DNA of 64,000 nucleotides from Desulfoferrobacter suflitae (GCF_022603395.1 NZ_JAIBKA010000010.1:142055-206054), one strand, 5' to 3'. Positions 36,698 through 45,972 are shown, counted from the first letter of the stretch. Notes: generated by a model from the sequence alone, not told the origin. A program made the numbers and translations.

Positions 36698-37747
36698 ATG
36701 CCGGAACAATACTTGCCGCCCATTTACTGGGACGGAGACGAAGTGGCGATGATCGATCAAAGAGTACTCCCGCGGCGGGAGAAGATACTCAAATTCACCA
36801 CACCGCAACAGATCATCAAGGCCATAAAAAATATGACCATTCGAGGCGCCCCGGCGGTCGGCGTAGCGGGCGCCATGGCTCTGGCCGTAGGGGCCCGGCG
36901 CATCGAAACAAACGATTCGAAAACCTTCAGTAGAAAATTTGAACAACTCTGCCAGTTGGTCAAAAAGGCACGCCCTACCGGCAACAATCTGAGTTGGGCC
37001 GTTGAGAGGATTTATTCCGTGGTGGTGGAAAACCCGCGCACCGAAGTTGCCGAATTGCAGCGGCTCATCCGGCAGAAAGCGGATGAGATCCTGGCCGAGG
37101 ATGTGGCCGCTAACAAGTCCATCGGAGCTTGGGGGAAAAATGTCATCCCGACTGGAGCAAGAGTGCTTACCTATTGTAATGCCGGCGCTTTGGCCACCGC
37201 TGATTATGGCACGGCACTGGGCGTCATACGCGCAGCCTATGCTGCAGATTCTTCCATTCAAGTTCTGGCGTGCGAAACCCGCCCTTTTCTACAGGGCAGC
37301 CGGCTGACGGCTTATGAGTTGATGCGCAGCAATATCCCGGTGACCGTTTTGACGGACAATGCCGTGGGAAGCATCATGCAGCAACAAAAGGTGGATGTGG
37401 TGGTCGTGGGGGCTGACCGCATCGCGGCCAATGGCGATACAGCCAACAAGATCGGCACATACACAGTGGCCGTTTTGGCAAACACCCACAACATTCCATT
37501 CTATGTGGCGGCTCCCCGTTCTACCATTGACGCGAGCATCGCCGATGGGAGCGGAATTCCCATTGAGCAGAGGAACCCCTCCGAAGTCACGCATTTAGGC
37601 GGGAGAGCCATAGTGCCTCCAGGAGTTCCGGCGCTGAACCCCGCCTTCGATCTCACCCCAAGTAAATACGTTACGGGAATCATTACAGAAGTTGGAATTC
37701 TTAGAAAACCATACAAAAGATCTATTCGAAAGGCTCTGGAAATTTAG
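36698..37747 (+). CDS. mtnA: Methylthioribose-1-phosphate isomerase
   Basis: 349 residues. MtnA isomerises 5-methylthioribose-1-phosphate to the ribulose form in methionine salvage. Motifs: MTIRGAPAVGVAGAMALA near residue 47, VLTYCNAGALATADYGTALGVIRAA with the catalytic Cys, VDVVVVGADRIAANGDTANKIGTY and FYVAAPRSTID. It follows gatB by 23 nt on the same strand. In some anaerobes MtnA works in a shunt that recycles 5'-deoxyadenosine or MTA; partners are not in the window. Confidence 0.93.
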   Translation: MPEQYLPPIYWDGDEVAMIDQRVLPRREKILKFTTPQQIIKAIKNMTIRGAPAVGVAGAMALAVGARRIETNDSKTFSRKFEQLCQLVKKARPTGNNLSWAVERIYSVVVENPRTEVAELQRLIRQKADEILAEDVAANKSIGAWGKNVIPTGARVLTYCNAGALATADYGTALGVIRAAYAADSSIQVLACETRPFLQGSRLTAYELMRSNIPVTVLTDNAVGSIMQQQKVDVVVVGADRIAANGDTANKIGTYTVAVLANTHNIPFYVAAPRSTIDASIADGSGIPIEQRNPSEVTHLGGRAIVPPGVPALNPAFDLTPSKYVTGIITEVGILRKPYKRSIRKALEI

Positions 37748-37974
37748 ACCCGCGGGTAAGTACCGCGTATGACGCCTGCAATTTGCACTTCAGGGGGTGC
37801 TTTTCTGCGGGCCGACAGGATGCCGTGCCAGCACGGGTGAGCGTCATTGCGGTTGGTCCAGGTCCAAGACCCGCACCAACCGCGCAGCTCAGCCAAGAAC
37901 CATGGGCCGTCTCGTGCCCGATCTGCCAAACAGTGTTGTTACCCTCACCAAATCTGATAACAGACACCACTTTC

Positions 37975-39342
37975 TCAGCGACTGCCTGTGAACACGGCCT
38001 CGAGTAAATCCTGCAGGGATCTCACCCCGACGCACTCCCCATTCAGTTCCGGTGCGAGACGGTCGGCGTTGCTTACGGGAATCACATGCCGGGAAAAGCC
38101 AAGCTTCCGGGCCTCGCCTATCCTTGCGGCGGCATGCCCTACCCCCCGCACTTCACCGGCCAATCCGACCTCCCCCCAAACCACATAATCGGCGGGAACG
38201 GCGCGATCCAGATAAGTGCTTACCAAAGCGGTAATCAGGGCCAGGTCTGCAGCCGGCTCCAACAGACGAACACCGCCTGCCACGTTTACAAAGACGTCCT
38301 GCTGCGCAAAGTTGAAACCCGCTTTCTTTTCCAGGACAGCCACCAGGAGTGACAACCGATTGTTGTCCACTCCCATGCAGGTACGACGCGGCTGCGTCCA
38401 GCCGGTGGCCGACACAAGGGCCTGCAGTTCCACCAGCAACGGGCGCGTGCCCTCCATGGAACACACCACCACCGAACCGGAAACTCCCCTCGGTCGCTCC
38501 GACAGGAGCAATTGCGAAGGGTTTGGAACTTCTTCCATACCTGCCTCCTTCATTTCAAATACGCCTATTTCGTTGCAGGACCCATAGCGGTTCTTCATGG
38601 CACGCAAAACACGAAAAGCGTGGGTGCGGTCCCCCTCCAAATAGAGCACCGTGTCCACCAGGTGTTCCAGAGTTCTGGGACCCGCGATGGAACCTTCCTT
38701 GGTGACATGGCCCACAAGAAAGATGCTGATGTTTTCACTCTTTGCCATTCTCATCAACTTTGACGCACATTCACGGACCTGGCTGATGGACCCGGGAGCA
38801 ACTTCCAGCATGTTCGAGTAGATGGTCTGGATGGAATCGATTGCCAGGATTGCCGGTGGGTCATGCAAGATCACATCGATGATGCTTTCAAGCAAAGTCT
38901 CTGCATAGATGAACAGGTTGGTCGCATCAACCTTTAATCGCGCAGCTCTCATTTTGAGCTGCTGCGGGCTCTCCTCCCCTGAAACGTAAAGCACCTTTTG
39001 CTGCTGTGCCACCCGTGCTAGATTCTGCAAGAGTAATGTAGACTTACCGATACCGGGATCCCCGGCCAGCAGCACCAGGCTGCCTGGAATCAATCCCCAC
39101 CCCAAAACCCGGTCCCATTCTCTAACCCCGGTCAGAATGCGGTCTTCCTTCAGTTCCGGGATTTCTGCCAGCACCATGGGGACGGATCGGCCAGGGAAGG
39201 GACCGGCCCCTTTGCCTTCGGCCTTGCGTGGACTCTCCTCCAAGAGAGTGTGCCAGTGCTGACAATCAGGACAGCGCCCCATCCATTTGGGGCTCACATA
39301 ACCACACTGCTGGCAGCGAAAAACTAGTTTGCGATCACTCAT
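37975..39342 (-). CDS. radA: DNA repair protein RadA
   Basis: 455 residues from the ATG at 39342, which has AGGTG 8 nt upstream; the ATG at 39348 is too close to it. Zn finger with Cys 10, 13, 24 and 27 (CQQCGYVSPKWMGRCPDC), RecA-like ATPase with GDPGIGKST near residue 95, the RadA-specific KNRYG motif (MKNRYGSCNEIGVFEM) and a C-terminal Lon-protease-like domain. RadA drives branch migration during homologous recombination. Confidence 0.94.
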   Translation of the reverse strand: MSDRKLVFRCQQCGYVSPKWMGRCPDCQHWHTLLEESPRKAEGKGAGPFPGRSVPMVLAEIPELKEDRILTGVREWDRVLGWGLIPGSLVLLAGDPGIGKSTLLLQNLARVAQQQKVLYVSGEESPQQLKMRAARLKVDATNLFIYAETLLESIIDVILHDPPAILAIDSIQTIYSNMLEVAPGSISQVRECASKLMRMAKSENISIFLVGHVTKEGSIAGPRTLEHLVDTVLYLEGDRTHAFRVLRAMKNRYGSCNEIGVFEMKEAGMEEVPNPSQLLLSERPRGVSGSVVVCSMEGTRPLLVELQALVSATGWTQPRRTCMGVDNNRLSLLVAVLEKKAGFNFAQQDVFVNVAGGVRLLEPAADLALITALVSTYLDRAVPADYVVWGEVGLAGEVRGVGHAAARIGEARKLGFSRHVIPVSNADRLAPELNGECVGVRSLQDLLEAVFTGSR

Positions 39343-39775
39343 GCGCATTTCACCTGCATTGGAAGCTCATCGTCGCCCTCGGCGGCAACCTCAAGCGAAG
39401 TCAATAAAACCCTTGCAGTACTGTATGTGCGGCTGCGGATACGTCCGACAATCGCATGACAGACATCCCACATCACCGATCCCCCCGCACGGGCCCCCGG
39501 CAGATGGTGCGACAGTGCCGGTCGTAAGCCATTCCGACACAAGTTGAAATGCGGAAAGGCTGACCATTACTGACTACAGACTTGCGCCGGCAGGAAGAAT
39601 GGGTGCGACGAACTCAATTTCCGACAGCCTCCCGGTTTCAAGCCGATTATTGTTAGATTGACAACCCCCTTCTGTTTAGTTTATATGACATATCTAGTTG
39701 TTCCTTTGAAGCATAGAATCAAGATGCAAGAGTTTTTATTCGTTCTCACTGGCGCTGAAGAGAGGAGCATTCGTA
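39343..39775. other. Intergenic region between radA and trxA
   Basis: About 433 bp between divergent genes. It contains the trxA promoter at 39658-39686 and presumably the radA promoter. No repeat, RNA gene or further ORF with a ribosome site was recognised. Confidence 0.5.
39658..39686 (+). promoter_or_regulatory. Sigma70-type promoter of trxA
   Basis: TTGACA (39658-39663), 17-nt spacer, TTATAT (39681-39686; TATATG overlaps by one base shift). Starts would fall near 39693, giving an 80-nt leader before trxA. Confidence 0.65.
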
Positions 39776-40108
39776 ATGGCAGGAGCAAGTATCATAGAGA
39801 TTAACGACGGCACTTTTGAACAGGAAGTATTGCAATCCGATGTGCCCGTTTTGGTTGATTTTTGGGCTCCGTGGTGCGGACCATGCCGTGCTATCGCCCC
39901 GGTCATTGAAGAACTCACTACGGAATATGCCGGCAAGGTAAAAATGGCTAAATGCAACGTGGACGATAATCCCAAGACGCCGTCCAGATACGGTATCCGT
40001 GCCATCCCTACGCTGATCATTTTTAAGGGAGGCAACGTAAGCGAACAAATAACCGGCGCGGTCGCAAAATCTCAAATAGCTGCAGCCATTGATAAAGTTG
40101 TCAGTTAG
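39776..40108 (+). CDS. trxA: Thioredoxin
   Basis: 110 residues, one thioredoxin domain. Active site WAPWCGPCRAI with Cys 34 and 37, conserved cis-Pro in RAIPTLIIFKGG. No signal peptide, so cytoplasmic. It reduces protein disulfides using thioredoxin reductase. GAGGAG lies 8 nt before the ATG, a promoter about 100 nt upstream and an intrinsic terminator about 140 nt downstream, so it is a single-gene unit. Confidence 0.95.
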   Translation: MAGASIIEINDGTFEQEVLQSDVPVLVDFWAPWCGPCRAIAPVIEELTTEYAGKVKMAKCNVDDNPKTPSRYGIRAIPTLIIFKGGNVSEQITGAVAKSQIAAAIDKVVS

Positions 40109-40560
40109 GATCTTTGCTTTTTCGGGGAAAACCCTAAGCGGGTAGCCACTAAGACACCCCGGCAGCATCATTCCATCTCGTCCGAGAGCGCATATTCTAT
40201 TAATCTCATGAGTGCCCCCTATGCATATTGTGATTGGAGAAAGTAAACCGGCTGACATGGCAGCCGGTTTTTGTTGTATGCGGGGTAGACTCTGCAGGAC
40301 TTGTCGCCCGCCCCTGGAGCAGGTACATTGACTTTGCCCCGGGAAAGGGCTATTCAATGTGCGCCCAATTTGGTTGTTAACATTACTGATAAATTTTCCT
40401 TGGGAAATGGAGGACTTCGAGGTTGCCGGTAGATGCCTGTAACCACTTGCTGCGATTGTGTTTGACCACTGAATGGAAACCAGGCATGATATTTGTGCCC
40501 AAGAGGAAGCGTCTCGAGCGGACGGCCCCCCTGAGTCTCACTCAAGTCACAGGATAGTGC
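40109..40560. other. Intergenic region between trxA and bamD
   Basis: About 450 bp holding the trxA terminator at 40245-40272 and then about 290 bp without recognised genes or RNA features. A promoter for bamD is expected in its 3' half but none was convincing. Confidence 0.5.
40245..40272 (+). terminator. Intrinsic terminator after trxA
   Basis: Arms AAACCGGCTG and CAGCCGGTTT form a 10-bp perfect stem with a 6-nt loop (ACATGG), running into a T tract. The position 137 nt after the trxA stop fits a single-gene transcript. Confidence 0.85.
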
Positions 40561-41340
40561 ATGTTGGTTGGTTTGGAATACTTGAAGAACTTCTCTAAGG
40601 CTTCCCGAATATTTTGCGGCGTATTGCTTGCCTTCATCCTTGTGGGAGCCTCCGGATGCAACTCGTACCTGGTGAATTTCTATTTTGGCGATTTATTTGG
40701 CGACGGGGCATCGGAAACCGAAAGAAATGCACAGCAACTGGCCTTCGACGGTATGCAGAAGATGAAGGATAAGGATTACGGCGATGCTGTGAAGGATTTC
40801 CAGCAGTTGAAAGAACGCTACCCTTACAGCAAATATGCTATTCTGGCGGACCTCAAACTGGGTGATGCGTATTTTTTCGATAAAAAGTACACGGATGCTT
40901 CCATTGCCTACGAAGAATTCGTACGATTGCATCCGCGCAATGAAGTGGTGCCCTATGTCCTCTACCAAATCGGCATGTGTCATTTCCTGTCATTCAGCAC
41001 CATCGATCGAGACCAGGAAGAGACGCGCGTAGCCATGGAGAGTTTTCAACGGGTCATTCAGGCCTATCCGGCATCTGAATATGCGCGCAGGGCGGAAAAG
41101 CAGCTGTTCGAGTGCCAAAAACGCATCGTGGCCCATGAATTTTACGTGGGCGAGTTCTACTACAAACAAGGGAAGTACACACCGGCGCGAGATCGATTGA
41201 TGAACATATCCAACAACTACCCGAGGGCTGTACAAGAGCTCGGGTACCAGGATCGCGTTGCGACAATGCTCGCAGAATGCCAGAAACACGTCGATGAAGG
41301 GGAAAGCAAACCCAGCGTCTGGACGCGTCTGGGATTCTGA
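40561..41340 (+). CDS. bamD: Outer membrane assembly lipoprotein BamD
   Basis: 259 residues. The N-terminus is a lipoprotein signal ending in the lipobox LVGASGC with Cys 33. TPR units follow (AFDGMQKMKDKDYGDAVKDFQQLKERYPYSKYA, LGDAYFFDKKYTDASIAYEEFVRLHP, EFYVGEFYYKQGKYTPARDRLMNISNNYP), the BamD/YfiO arrangement. BamD sits on the inner face of the outer membrane and works with BamA in beta-barrel insertion, relevant to LptD elsewhere in the window. Confidence 0.9.
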   Translation: MLVGLEYLKNFSKASRIFCGVLLAFILVGASGCNSYLVNFYFGDLFGDGASETERNAQQLAFDGMQKMKDKDYGDAVKDFQQLKERYPYSKYAILADLKLGDAYFFDKKYTDASIAYEEFVRLHPRNEVVPYVLYQIGMCHFLSFSTIDRDQEETRVAMESFQRVIQAYPASEYARRAEKQLFECQKRIVAHEFYVGEFYYKQGKYTPARDRLMNISNNYPRAVQELGYQDRVATMLAECQKHVDEGESKPSVWTRLGF

Positions 41341-41576
41341 CCACCTGTCCTCTCACTCCATTGCCTTTGTGCCCCTTCGGAGGAATATACACAAACATCT
41401 TTTACAGGTTTTATGCAAGCGGGACTATGGACCCAGTTCTTCGCATTGAAGCAACTTCCTTGGAAGCATCCTGATTCCCAGCAATAGATCCAACCCTTAT
41501 GGTCAGCATATCCTGCAATCAAAATAAATCGTGATAAATCACTGAGACGTTGTCAACGCAAAGGAGATGAGCAATC

Positions 41577-42905
41577 ATGGCAGAATCTGCAAAGAACCAA
41601 ACCAAGGCGGTCGCAGACGACAAGGATCAAGAGATTGTCGGTCGGCAGGATGAAATGATGAATCTGGTAGAGCTCAAGAATAAGAACATCAGAGAACTGA
41701 TGGGGATGGCCAAATCCCTCAATATTGAGGGTGCCAGCTCCATGCGCAAGCAGGAACTGATATTTGCCATCCTGCAGGCGCAGGCGGAACTGAGCGGTCT
41801 GATTTACGGAGACGGTGTTCTTGAAATTCTGCCCGATGGATTTGGCTTTCTGAGGAGCCAGAACTACAACTACCTGCCCGGTCCCGATGATATTTATGTA
41901 TCTCCTTCCCAGATTCGACGTTTCGGCCTGCGCACGGGAGACAGCATCTCAGGACAAATTCGTCCTCCCAAGGACAACGAACGCTACTTTGCGCTGCTCA
42001 AGGTCGAGGGAGTCAACTACGAGGATCCCGACGTCGCTCGAGACAAAATCCTGTTTGATAATCTCACTCCCCTCTATCCCGATCGGCGGGTCCACCTGGA
42101 ATCGATCCCCGATAACTTCTCGACGCGAGTGATGGATCTCCTGACCCCGATCGGATTCGGCCAACGCGGTCTGATCGTTGCGCAGCCGCGCACAGGAAAG
42201 ACCATGCTGCTGCAAAACATCGCCAATGCCATAACCATAAACCATAGAGACACTTACCTGATCGTGCTGCTCATCGATGAGCGTCCTGAAGAAGTGACCG
42301 ACATGCAGCGCAGCGTGCGCGCAGAAGTGGTCAGCTCGACATTTGACGAGCCGCCGCAACGCCACGTTCAGGTCGCTGAAATGGTGAGTGAGAAAGCCAA
42401 ACGGCTGGTCGAGCATAAGCGCGATGTGGTCATTCTACTGGACAGCATCACGCGGCTGGCCCGTGCTTACAATACCGTTGTCCCGCCAAGCGGAAAAATT
42501 CTTTCAGGCGGTCTCGATTCCAATGCCCTGCACCGTCCCAAACGGTTCTTTGGAGCCGCACGCAATGTCGAGCAGGGGGGCAGTCTGACCATCATTGCCA
42601 CCGCCCTCATCGACACCGGAAGCCGCATGGATGAAGTTATCTTTGAAGAATTCAAGGGAACCGGCAATATGGAAATCGTATTGGAGCGCAAACTTGCTGA
42701 TCGACGTATTTTTCCCGCGATCGACATCAATAAGTCGGGCACTCGCAAAGAGGAGCTCCTGTTGCCGGCCGACGATCTCAATCGCATTTGGATCCTGCGA
42801 AAACTCTTATCACCACTCAACCCGGTCGATGCCATGGAGTTTCTGCTCGATAAGATGCAGGGAACCAAGAACAATGCAGAGTTTCTGGCTTCCATGAATC
42901 GCTAG
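41577..42905 (+). CDS. rho: Transcription termination factor Rho
   Basis: 442 residues: N-terminal helical Rho_N domain (about 28-75), cold-shock-like RNA-binding domain with DGFGFLRS, and the hexameric RecA-like ATPase with [18 protein letters not shown] (Walker A near 200-210), [13 protein letters not shown] and [11 protein letters not shown]. The N-terminus has a 27-residue charged extension. An AAGGAG site lies 9 nt before the ATG. The 235-bp leader includes a GTGAT-AA-ATCAC palindrome; Rho genes are often self-attenuated. Confidence 0.95.
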   Translation: MAESAKNQTKAVADDKDQEIVGRQDEMMNLVELKNKNIRELMGMAKSLNIEGASSMRKQELIFAILQAQAELSGLIYGDGVLEILPDGFGFLRSQNYNYLPGPDDIYVSPSQIRRFGLRTGDSISGQIRPPKDNERYFALLKVEGVNYEDPDVARDKILFDNLTPLYPDRRVHLESIPDNFSTRVMDLLTPIGFGQRGLIVAQPRTGKTMLLQNIANAITINHRDTYLIVLLIDERPEEVTDMQRSVRAEVVSSTFDEPPQRHVQVAEMVSEKAKRLVEHKRDVVILLDSITRLARAYNTVVPPSGKILSGGLDSNALHRPKRFFGAARNVEQGGSLTIIATALIDTGSRMDEVIFEEFKGTGNMEIVLERKLADRRIFPAIDINKSGTRKEELLLPADDLNRIWILRKLLSPLNPVDAMEFLLDKMQGTKNNAEFLASMNR

Positions 42906-42995
42906 ACGGCCTCCTGTTTGCGGTTTGGCAATTCGTCGCGGAAGGCTTTGGATATGCAGGGCTCACAACCAGGGAATCAGCCGATTGACCCGCTG

Positions 42996-43811
42996 TCATG
43001 CATGAGCAAGCACACCTGCCCGCCACTCTGTGACAGCCTGCTGCAGTCTCTTCTGATGCCCGGAGGGGCCGCCTAGACCTTTGCGACCGAAGTGGAAGTT
43101 GATCTCTATGAAAACGGGCTCCCCCTCATCGGGAAACATTAAGTCAAAGCCGGCGATATCGATGACGGCGCGTCGGCAGAATTGCAGAACAGCCTGGACC
43201 CCGGTCTGCTGTTGCGCGGGATAGAGTTCGTGATCGATGCGTCCGCCGCGGCATACATTGTTGTAGAAGCCGCCGTTGCCCAAACGGAAGTAACTTACAG
43301 TCTGACAACCGTATATCACTACGCGCAGATCCCTGCCCCCATGCCTCACCCATTTTTGCAGCAATACCGGTTCGTGGCGGGGAAGCTTCTTGAGCCGTCT
43401 GGCGATGTCGGCTGAAGAATAGACCGGAAAGACGGTGCTGCCGCCTGCGCCTTGATCCCCTTTCAAGACCAGCGGGTAGTCCCACGGGATTCCCCCTCTG
43501 TGAAGCCGCTCCATCAGTTGAGACGGATCTCTGAATAGCAGAGTCTCCGGGCAATTGACGCCGATCCGTCGGAAGAGTTCGATCTGCTTGCTCTTACCCT
43601 GGTAAGCAAAGCGGGTCTCCAGTCTGGGGAACCAGTGTCTGGCCAACCGTGTGATATCCCGGTAGCGCCATGGAGGCACATAGGGGGGCAGTAAAACTCC
43701 GGCGGATCTACTCAGCAATTGGTGTGTGTTGTGGTCATGCAGCGGTTCAAAAATGGACAAATTTTCATCCAGCGGAATGCGAGGATAAAAGGAAACAAAG
43801 TAGGTGACCAT
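42996..43811 (-). CDS. ATP-grasp (RimK-like) ligase family protein
   Basis: 271 residues. The central part is an ATP-grasp fold: KSKQIELFRRIGVNCPETLLF, VLKGDQGAGGSTVFPV (ATP-binding loop), VLLQKWVRHGGRDLRVVIYG and the Mg-binding end DLMFPDEGEPVFIEINFHFGRKGLGG. RimK-type enzymes join an acid and an amine or thiol with ATP. No partner gene indicates a substrate. Upstream lies an IS insertion 150 nt away, which may have separated it from its promoter. Family is confident, reaction unknown. Confidence 0.82.
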   Translation of the reverse strand: MVTYFVSFYPRIPLDENLSIFEPLHDHNTHQLLSRSAGVLLPPYVPPWRYRDITRLARHWFPRLETRFAYQGKSKQIELFRRIGVNCPETLLFRDPSQLMERLHRGGIPWDYPLVLKGDQGAGGSTVFPVYSSADIARRLKKLPRHEPVLLQKWVRHGGRDLRVVIYGCQTVSYFRLGNGGFYNNVCRGGRIDHELYPAQQQTGVQAVLQFCRRAVIDIAGFDLMFPDEGEPVFIEINFHFGRKGLGGPSGHQKRLQQAVTEWRAGVLAHA

Positions 43812-43961
43812 ATGACAGCCTCAAAACGAGTTGATGGTTCTCTTTTTAGGTTCCTAACACCGTGGCGGCATTTTACCGGGATGACGCTGGCAGTTTTGCC
43901 TGAGACAGGCGGCTCAATCCAGGTAACATATGTACTTAACATGGAGCTTGAGGAAAGAGGA

Positions 43962-43971
43962 ACATTGAACT
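43962..43971. repeat. Target site duplication, left copy
   Basis: ACATTGAACT, identical to 45900-45909 and directly abutting the left end of the insertion sequence. Confidence 0.9.
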
Positions 43972-43987
43972 CACGGTAAATTTGTTC

Positions 43988-44743
43988 TCATTCTAATTGC
44001 CGGTGAGCAGGGGTACATGAGTTTGTTGTCATACACAGATAGTCGAGAACTGAGCGGACATTGCGATTGAGTTGACGCATTTTCTGTGCGACGCTGTATA
44101 CACCCTTGGACTTGATGAGCCCGACGGCAAATCGCCTAAGCCGGGTGATATTTTCGGGACCGTAGCCCTTGGATATCCTGCTGCGGTCCTCGTCATAGTT
44201 CCAATCGATGATATAATGGCAGGAATTTTCGATGCTCCAGTGGCCTCGATTAGTGTTGAGAACGTTTTGTGCGTCGGCTTCTTCCGGGGATTTGCTGGTG
44301 ATGCCATAGACGGTCTCACAAGATTCTTTGCCTGATTTTTTGTCTATTGAGTGACGTTCGATTGCGAACGCTTGCCCAACATGAGGAAAGTTGAGGTAGT
44401 CGTTGAGCTCGGTGGTGGTCCAGATTTTACGGGTTTCAATCCGTCCATGATCACAAGAGTCGTTGTCGATATAATCCGGCTCTTTTGGGTTTTGGAAGAA
44501 GAATTCGATGTCTGTACGAAGTGTGGGTTGGTTATCCTTAACGGTGAAATGATAGTGAGCTTTGCGCTCCAGAACCAGATAATCGGCGAAGGCGCGTTGC
44601 GTTAGAAGGGCATCCGCCGTGATGACTTTGTCTTGAATATTGATAGGATCAAGGAGTGGGGCGGCCATTTTTATCTCGTTTGTTCGCTTGGCCTCCTCAT
44701 CCCCTTCCTTGGGAAGGGTACCTACTTTTTTTGGGTGTAGCAA
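43988..44743 (-). CDS. ISAs1-type transposase, C-terminal part (frame B)
   Basis: Read in the -1 frame relative to frame A. It carries the second Asp of the DDE triad (VITADALLTQ) and the Glu in RGHWSIENSCHYIIDW, with the typical KDNQPTL and YGITS segments between. A nominal ATG at 44743 exists, but the first Asp (AIDGK) lies in frame A, so a functional transposase requires frameshifting. The joined protein would be about 595 residues: 350 from frame A plus 245 from frame B. Confidence 0.88.
   Translation of the reverse strand: MLHPKKVGTLPKEGDEEAKRTNEIKMAAPLLDPINIQDKVITADALLTQRAFADYLVLERKAHYHFTVKDNQPTLRTDIEFFFQNPKEPDYIDNDSCDHGRIETRKIWTTTELNDYLNFPHVGQAFAIERHSIDKKSGKESCETVYGITSKSPEEADAQNVLNTNRGHWSIENSCHYIIDWNYDEDRSRISKGYGPENITRLRRFAVGLIKSKGVYSVAQKMRQLNRNVRSVLDYLCMTTNSCTPAHRQLE
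44702..44731 (-). promoter_or_regulatory. Programmed -1 ribosomal frameshift signal
   Basis: Minus strand: heptamer A_AAA_AAG (44731-44725) in frame A just before its TAG stop, a 6-nt spacer (44724-44719), then a hairpin with 7-bp arms CCCTTCC and GGAAGGG around a 3-nt loop (44718-44702). Slippage by -1 continues into frame B at GTA GGT. This matches the strongest bacterial slippery sequence with ideal spacing. Confidence 0.85.
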
Positions 44744-45774
44744 TTCTTGGTCTGATGACCAATGGCGCTCATGATGTGGGTCTGATAGCCCTGCTCATCG
44801 ATAGCATTGCGCATGACCTTGCCGTCGATTGCCAGGCTTTCATCCTTTTCGCCGTGGGTTTTATTCCAATTTTGCAGGGCGTGGTCCAGGTCCAGTGGAT
44901 CGACACGGATAAGGACATTCCGGAAGACGTATTCGCTTGGAACCACACATCGGCCGTTTTCCACACGACACCTGAAACGTTCACGCGCCTTTTGGCCAAG
45001 GCTGTTTGCCCAGTCGGTGATAGCCTTATAGCCTCGCATTCCGCACAAGATTGCACCGGCCGCGATGGCGAGTACGGTTGAAAGCCTGTGGCGACGTCCT
45101 TGTGCACGACGGGGATCTGGTATATCGGTGAAGAATTGCGGCAAAGACTGCATATGCTCGGCAGTAATCATGATTTTGGCTCCTCCTGTATTAAAGGCCG
45201 ATTCGAGAAGTGGGCGCGAGAGCAACTCTCGTGCATTGGGTCGCAGTGGTCTTACGAAGATCATTTTGGGCGGGTGGGTTCTAGCACTGTAGCCATTGCC
45301 GGTGCGGCGGAAGCCCCTGGTCTGACCGACACAGTGCCAGTTAGCTGCTCTATAGACGGTGCCCTGAAAGCGTCGAGGGTCCACAAAGGTTTCAAGCAAC
45401 AACAAAGGATGGCCAAAGATATCTTGCCAATCGCGAGGGATTCTCTTCTGGCACAATGATAAGACGCGAGAGCCCAAATTCGGAAAGTGCCAGTCGGGAA
45501 GAATAAGAAAACGACTGTTGTTGGCTACCAGTTTCAACCGATCATACTGATGGCGTGGGCTCCAACCGATCCATTGGTCCCGCGCCGCGCACTTCCATGC
45601 GGCGGCGGAAAAGCTCAGAAGCGCCACCCACTGGTTGCGCCATAGGCCAATGTACCAAAGCGTTTCGCTGATCTTAGGCATGCGTCCCAGATAATGATGC
45701 TCATCCATCACTTCCTGATAGCGACCTTCCTCTGATCGCTCAACGGGCCTGACATGGACCTCCCATAGGTTCAA
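44722..45774 (-). CDS. DruA-like (DUF4338) domain fused to ISAs1 transposase N-terminus (frame A)
   Basis: 350 residues. Residues about 1-190 resemble DUF4338, the DruA family of the Druantia anti-phage system: DEHHYLGRMPKISETLWYIG, ALLSFSAAAWKCAARDQWIGW, RFLILPDWHFPNLGSRVLSL and ETFVDPRRFQGTVYRAANW. Residues about 205-300 are the ISAs1-associated domain (FFTDIPDPRRAQGRRHRLSTVLAI), and the frame ends shortly after the first catalytic Asp, about D317 in LAIDGK. The frame stops at TAG right after a slippery heptamer. DUF4338 may add DNA binding or nuclease-like function; its role in transposition is unknown. Confidence 0.85.
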   Translation of the reverse strand: MNLWEVHVRPVERSEEGRYQEVMDEHHYLGRMPKISETLWYIGLWRNQWVALLSFSAAAWKCAARDQWIGWSPRHQYDRLKLVANNSRFLILPDWHFPNLGSRVLSLCQKRIPRDWQDIFGHPLLLLETFVDPRRFQGTVYRAANWHCVGQTRGFRRTGNGYSARTHPPKMIFVRPLRPNARELLSRPLLESAFNTGGAKIMITAEHMQSLPQFFTDIPDPRRAQGRRHRLSTVLAIAAGAILCGMRGYKAITDWANSLGQKARERFRCRVENGRCVVPSEYVFRNVLIRVDPLDLDHALQNWNKTHGEKDESLAIDGKVMRNAIDEQGYQTHIMSAIGHQTKNCYTQKK

Positions 45775-45899
45775 CGTGGATCACCTCCAAAGTGAAGTAA
45801 GTAGCGTACTTTCTATACACCAATGGGAGGCAGTTGACCAGAAATAAGTGTAAGTCATGGAGTTTACTGGAAAATATATAGAGCACCTATTCACCGTGA

Positions 45900-45909
45900 C
45901 ATTGAACTA
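45900..45909. repeat. Target site duplication, right copy
   Basis: ACATTGAACT, abutting the right inverted repeat and identical to 43962-43971. Removing the element and one copy restores a continuous intergenic sequence. Confidence 0.9.
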
Positions 45910-45972
45910 TGCTTGCTTTCCTTCTTTCGGCAGCAATAGGGGATTGCCAGATTGCCAAATGCCATTTTTCCA

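Larger units (their letters stand above)
43972..45899 (-). mobile_element. ISAs1-family insertion sequence with DruA-like N-terminal fusion
   Basis: A 1,928-bp element bounded by 10-bp direct repeats (ACATTGAACT). The ends are imperfect inverted repeats: left CACGGTAAATTTGTTCTC, right (reverse complement) CACGGTGAATAGGTGCTC, 13 of 18 identical. Target duplication of 8-10 bp and CA-starting ends fit the ISAs1 family, but the length is greater than the usual 1.2-1.5 kb because of the DUF4338 part. It carries two overlapping frames joined by a -1 frameshift signal. It sits between the ATP-grasp gene and rpmE, and interrupts no recognised coding region. Confidence 0.92.

Noticed and set aside
37748..37974. 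Terminator between mtnA and radA
   Set aside because: A GCAC/GTGC hairpin followed by TTTT near 37785 has only four base pairs and is too weak to call.
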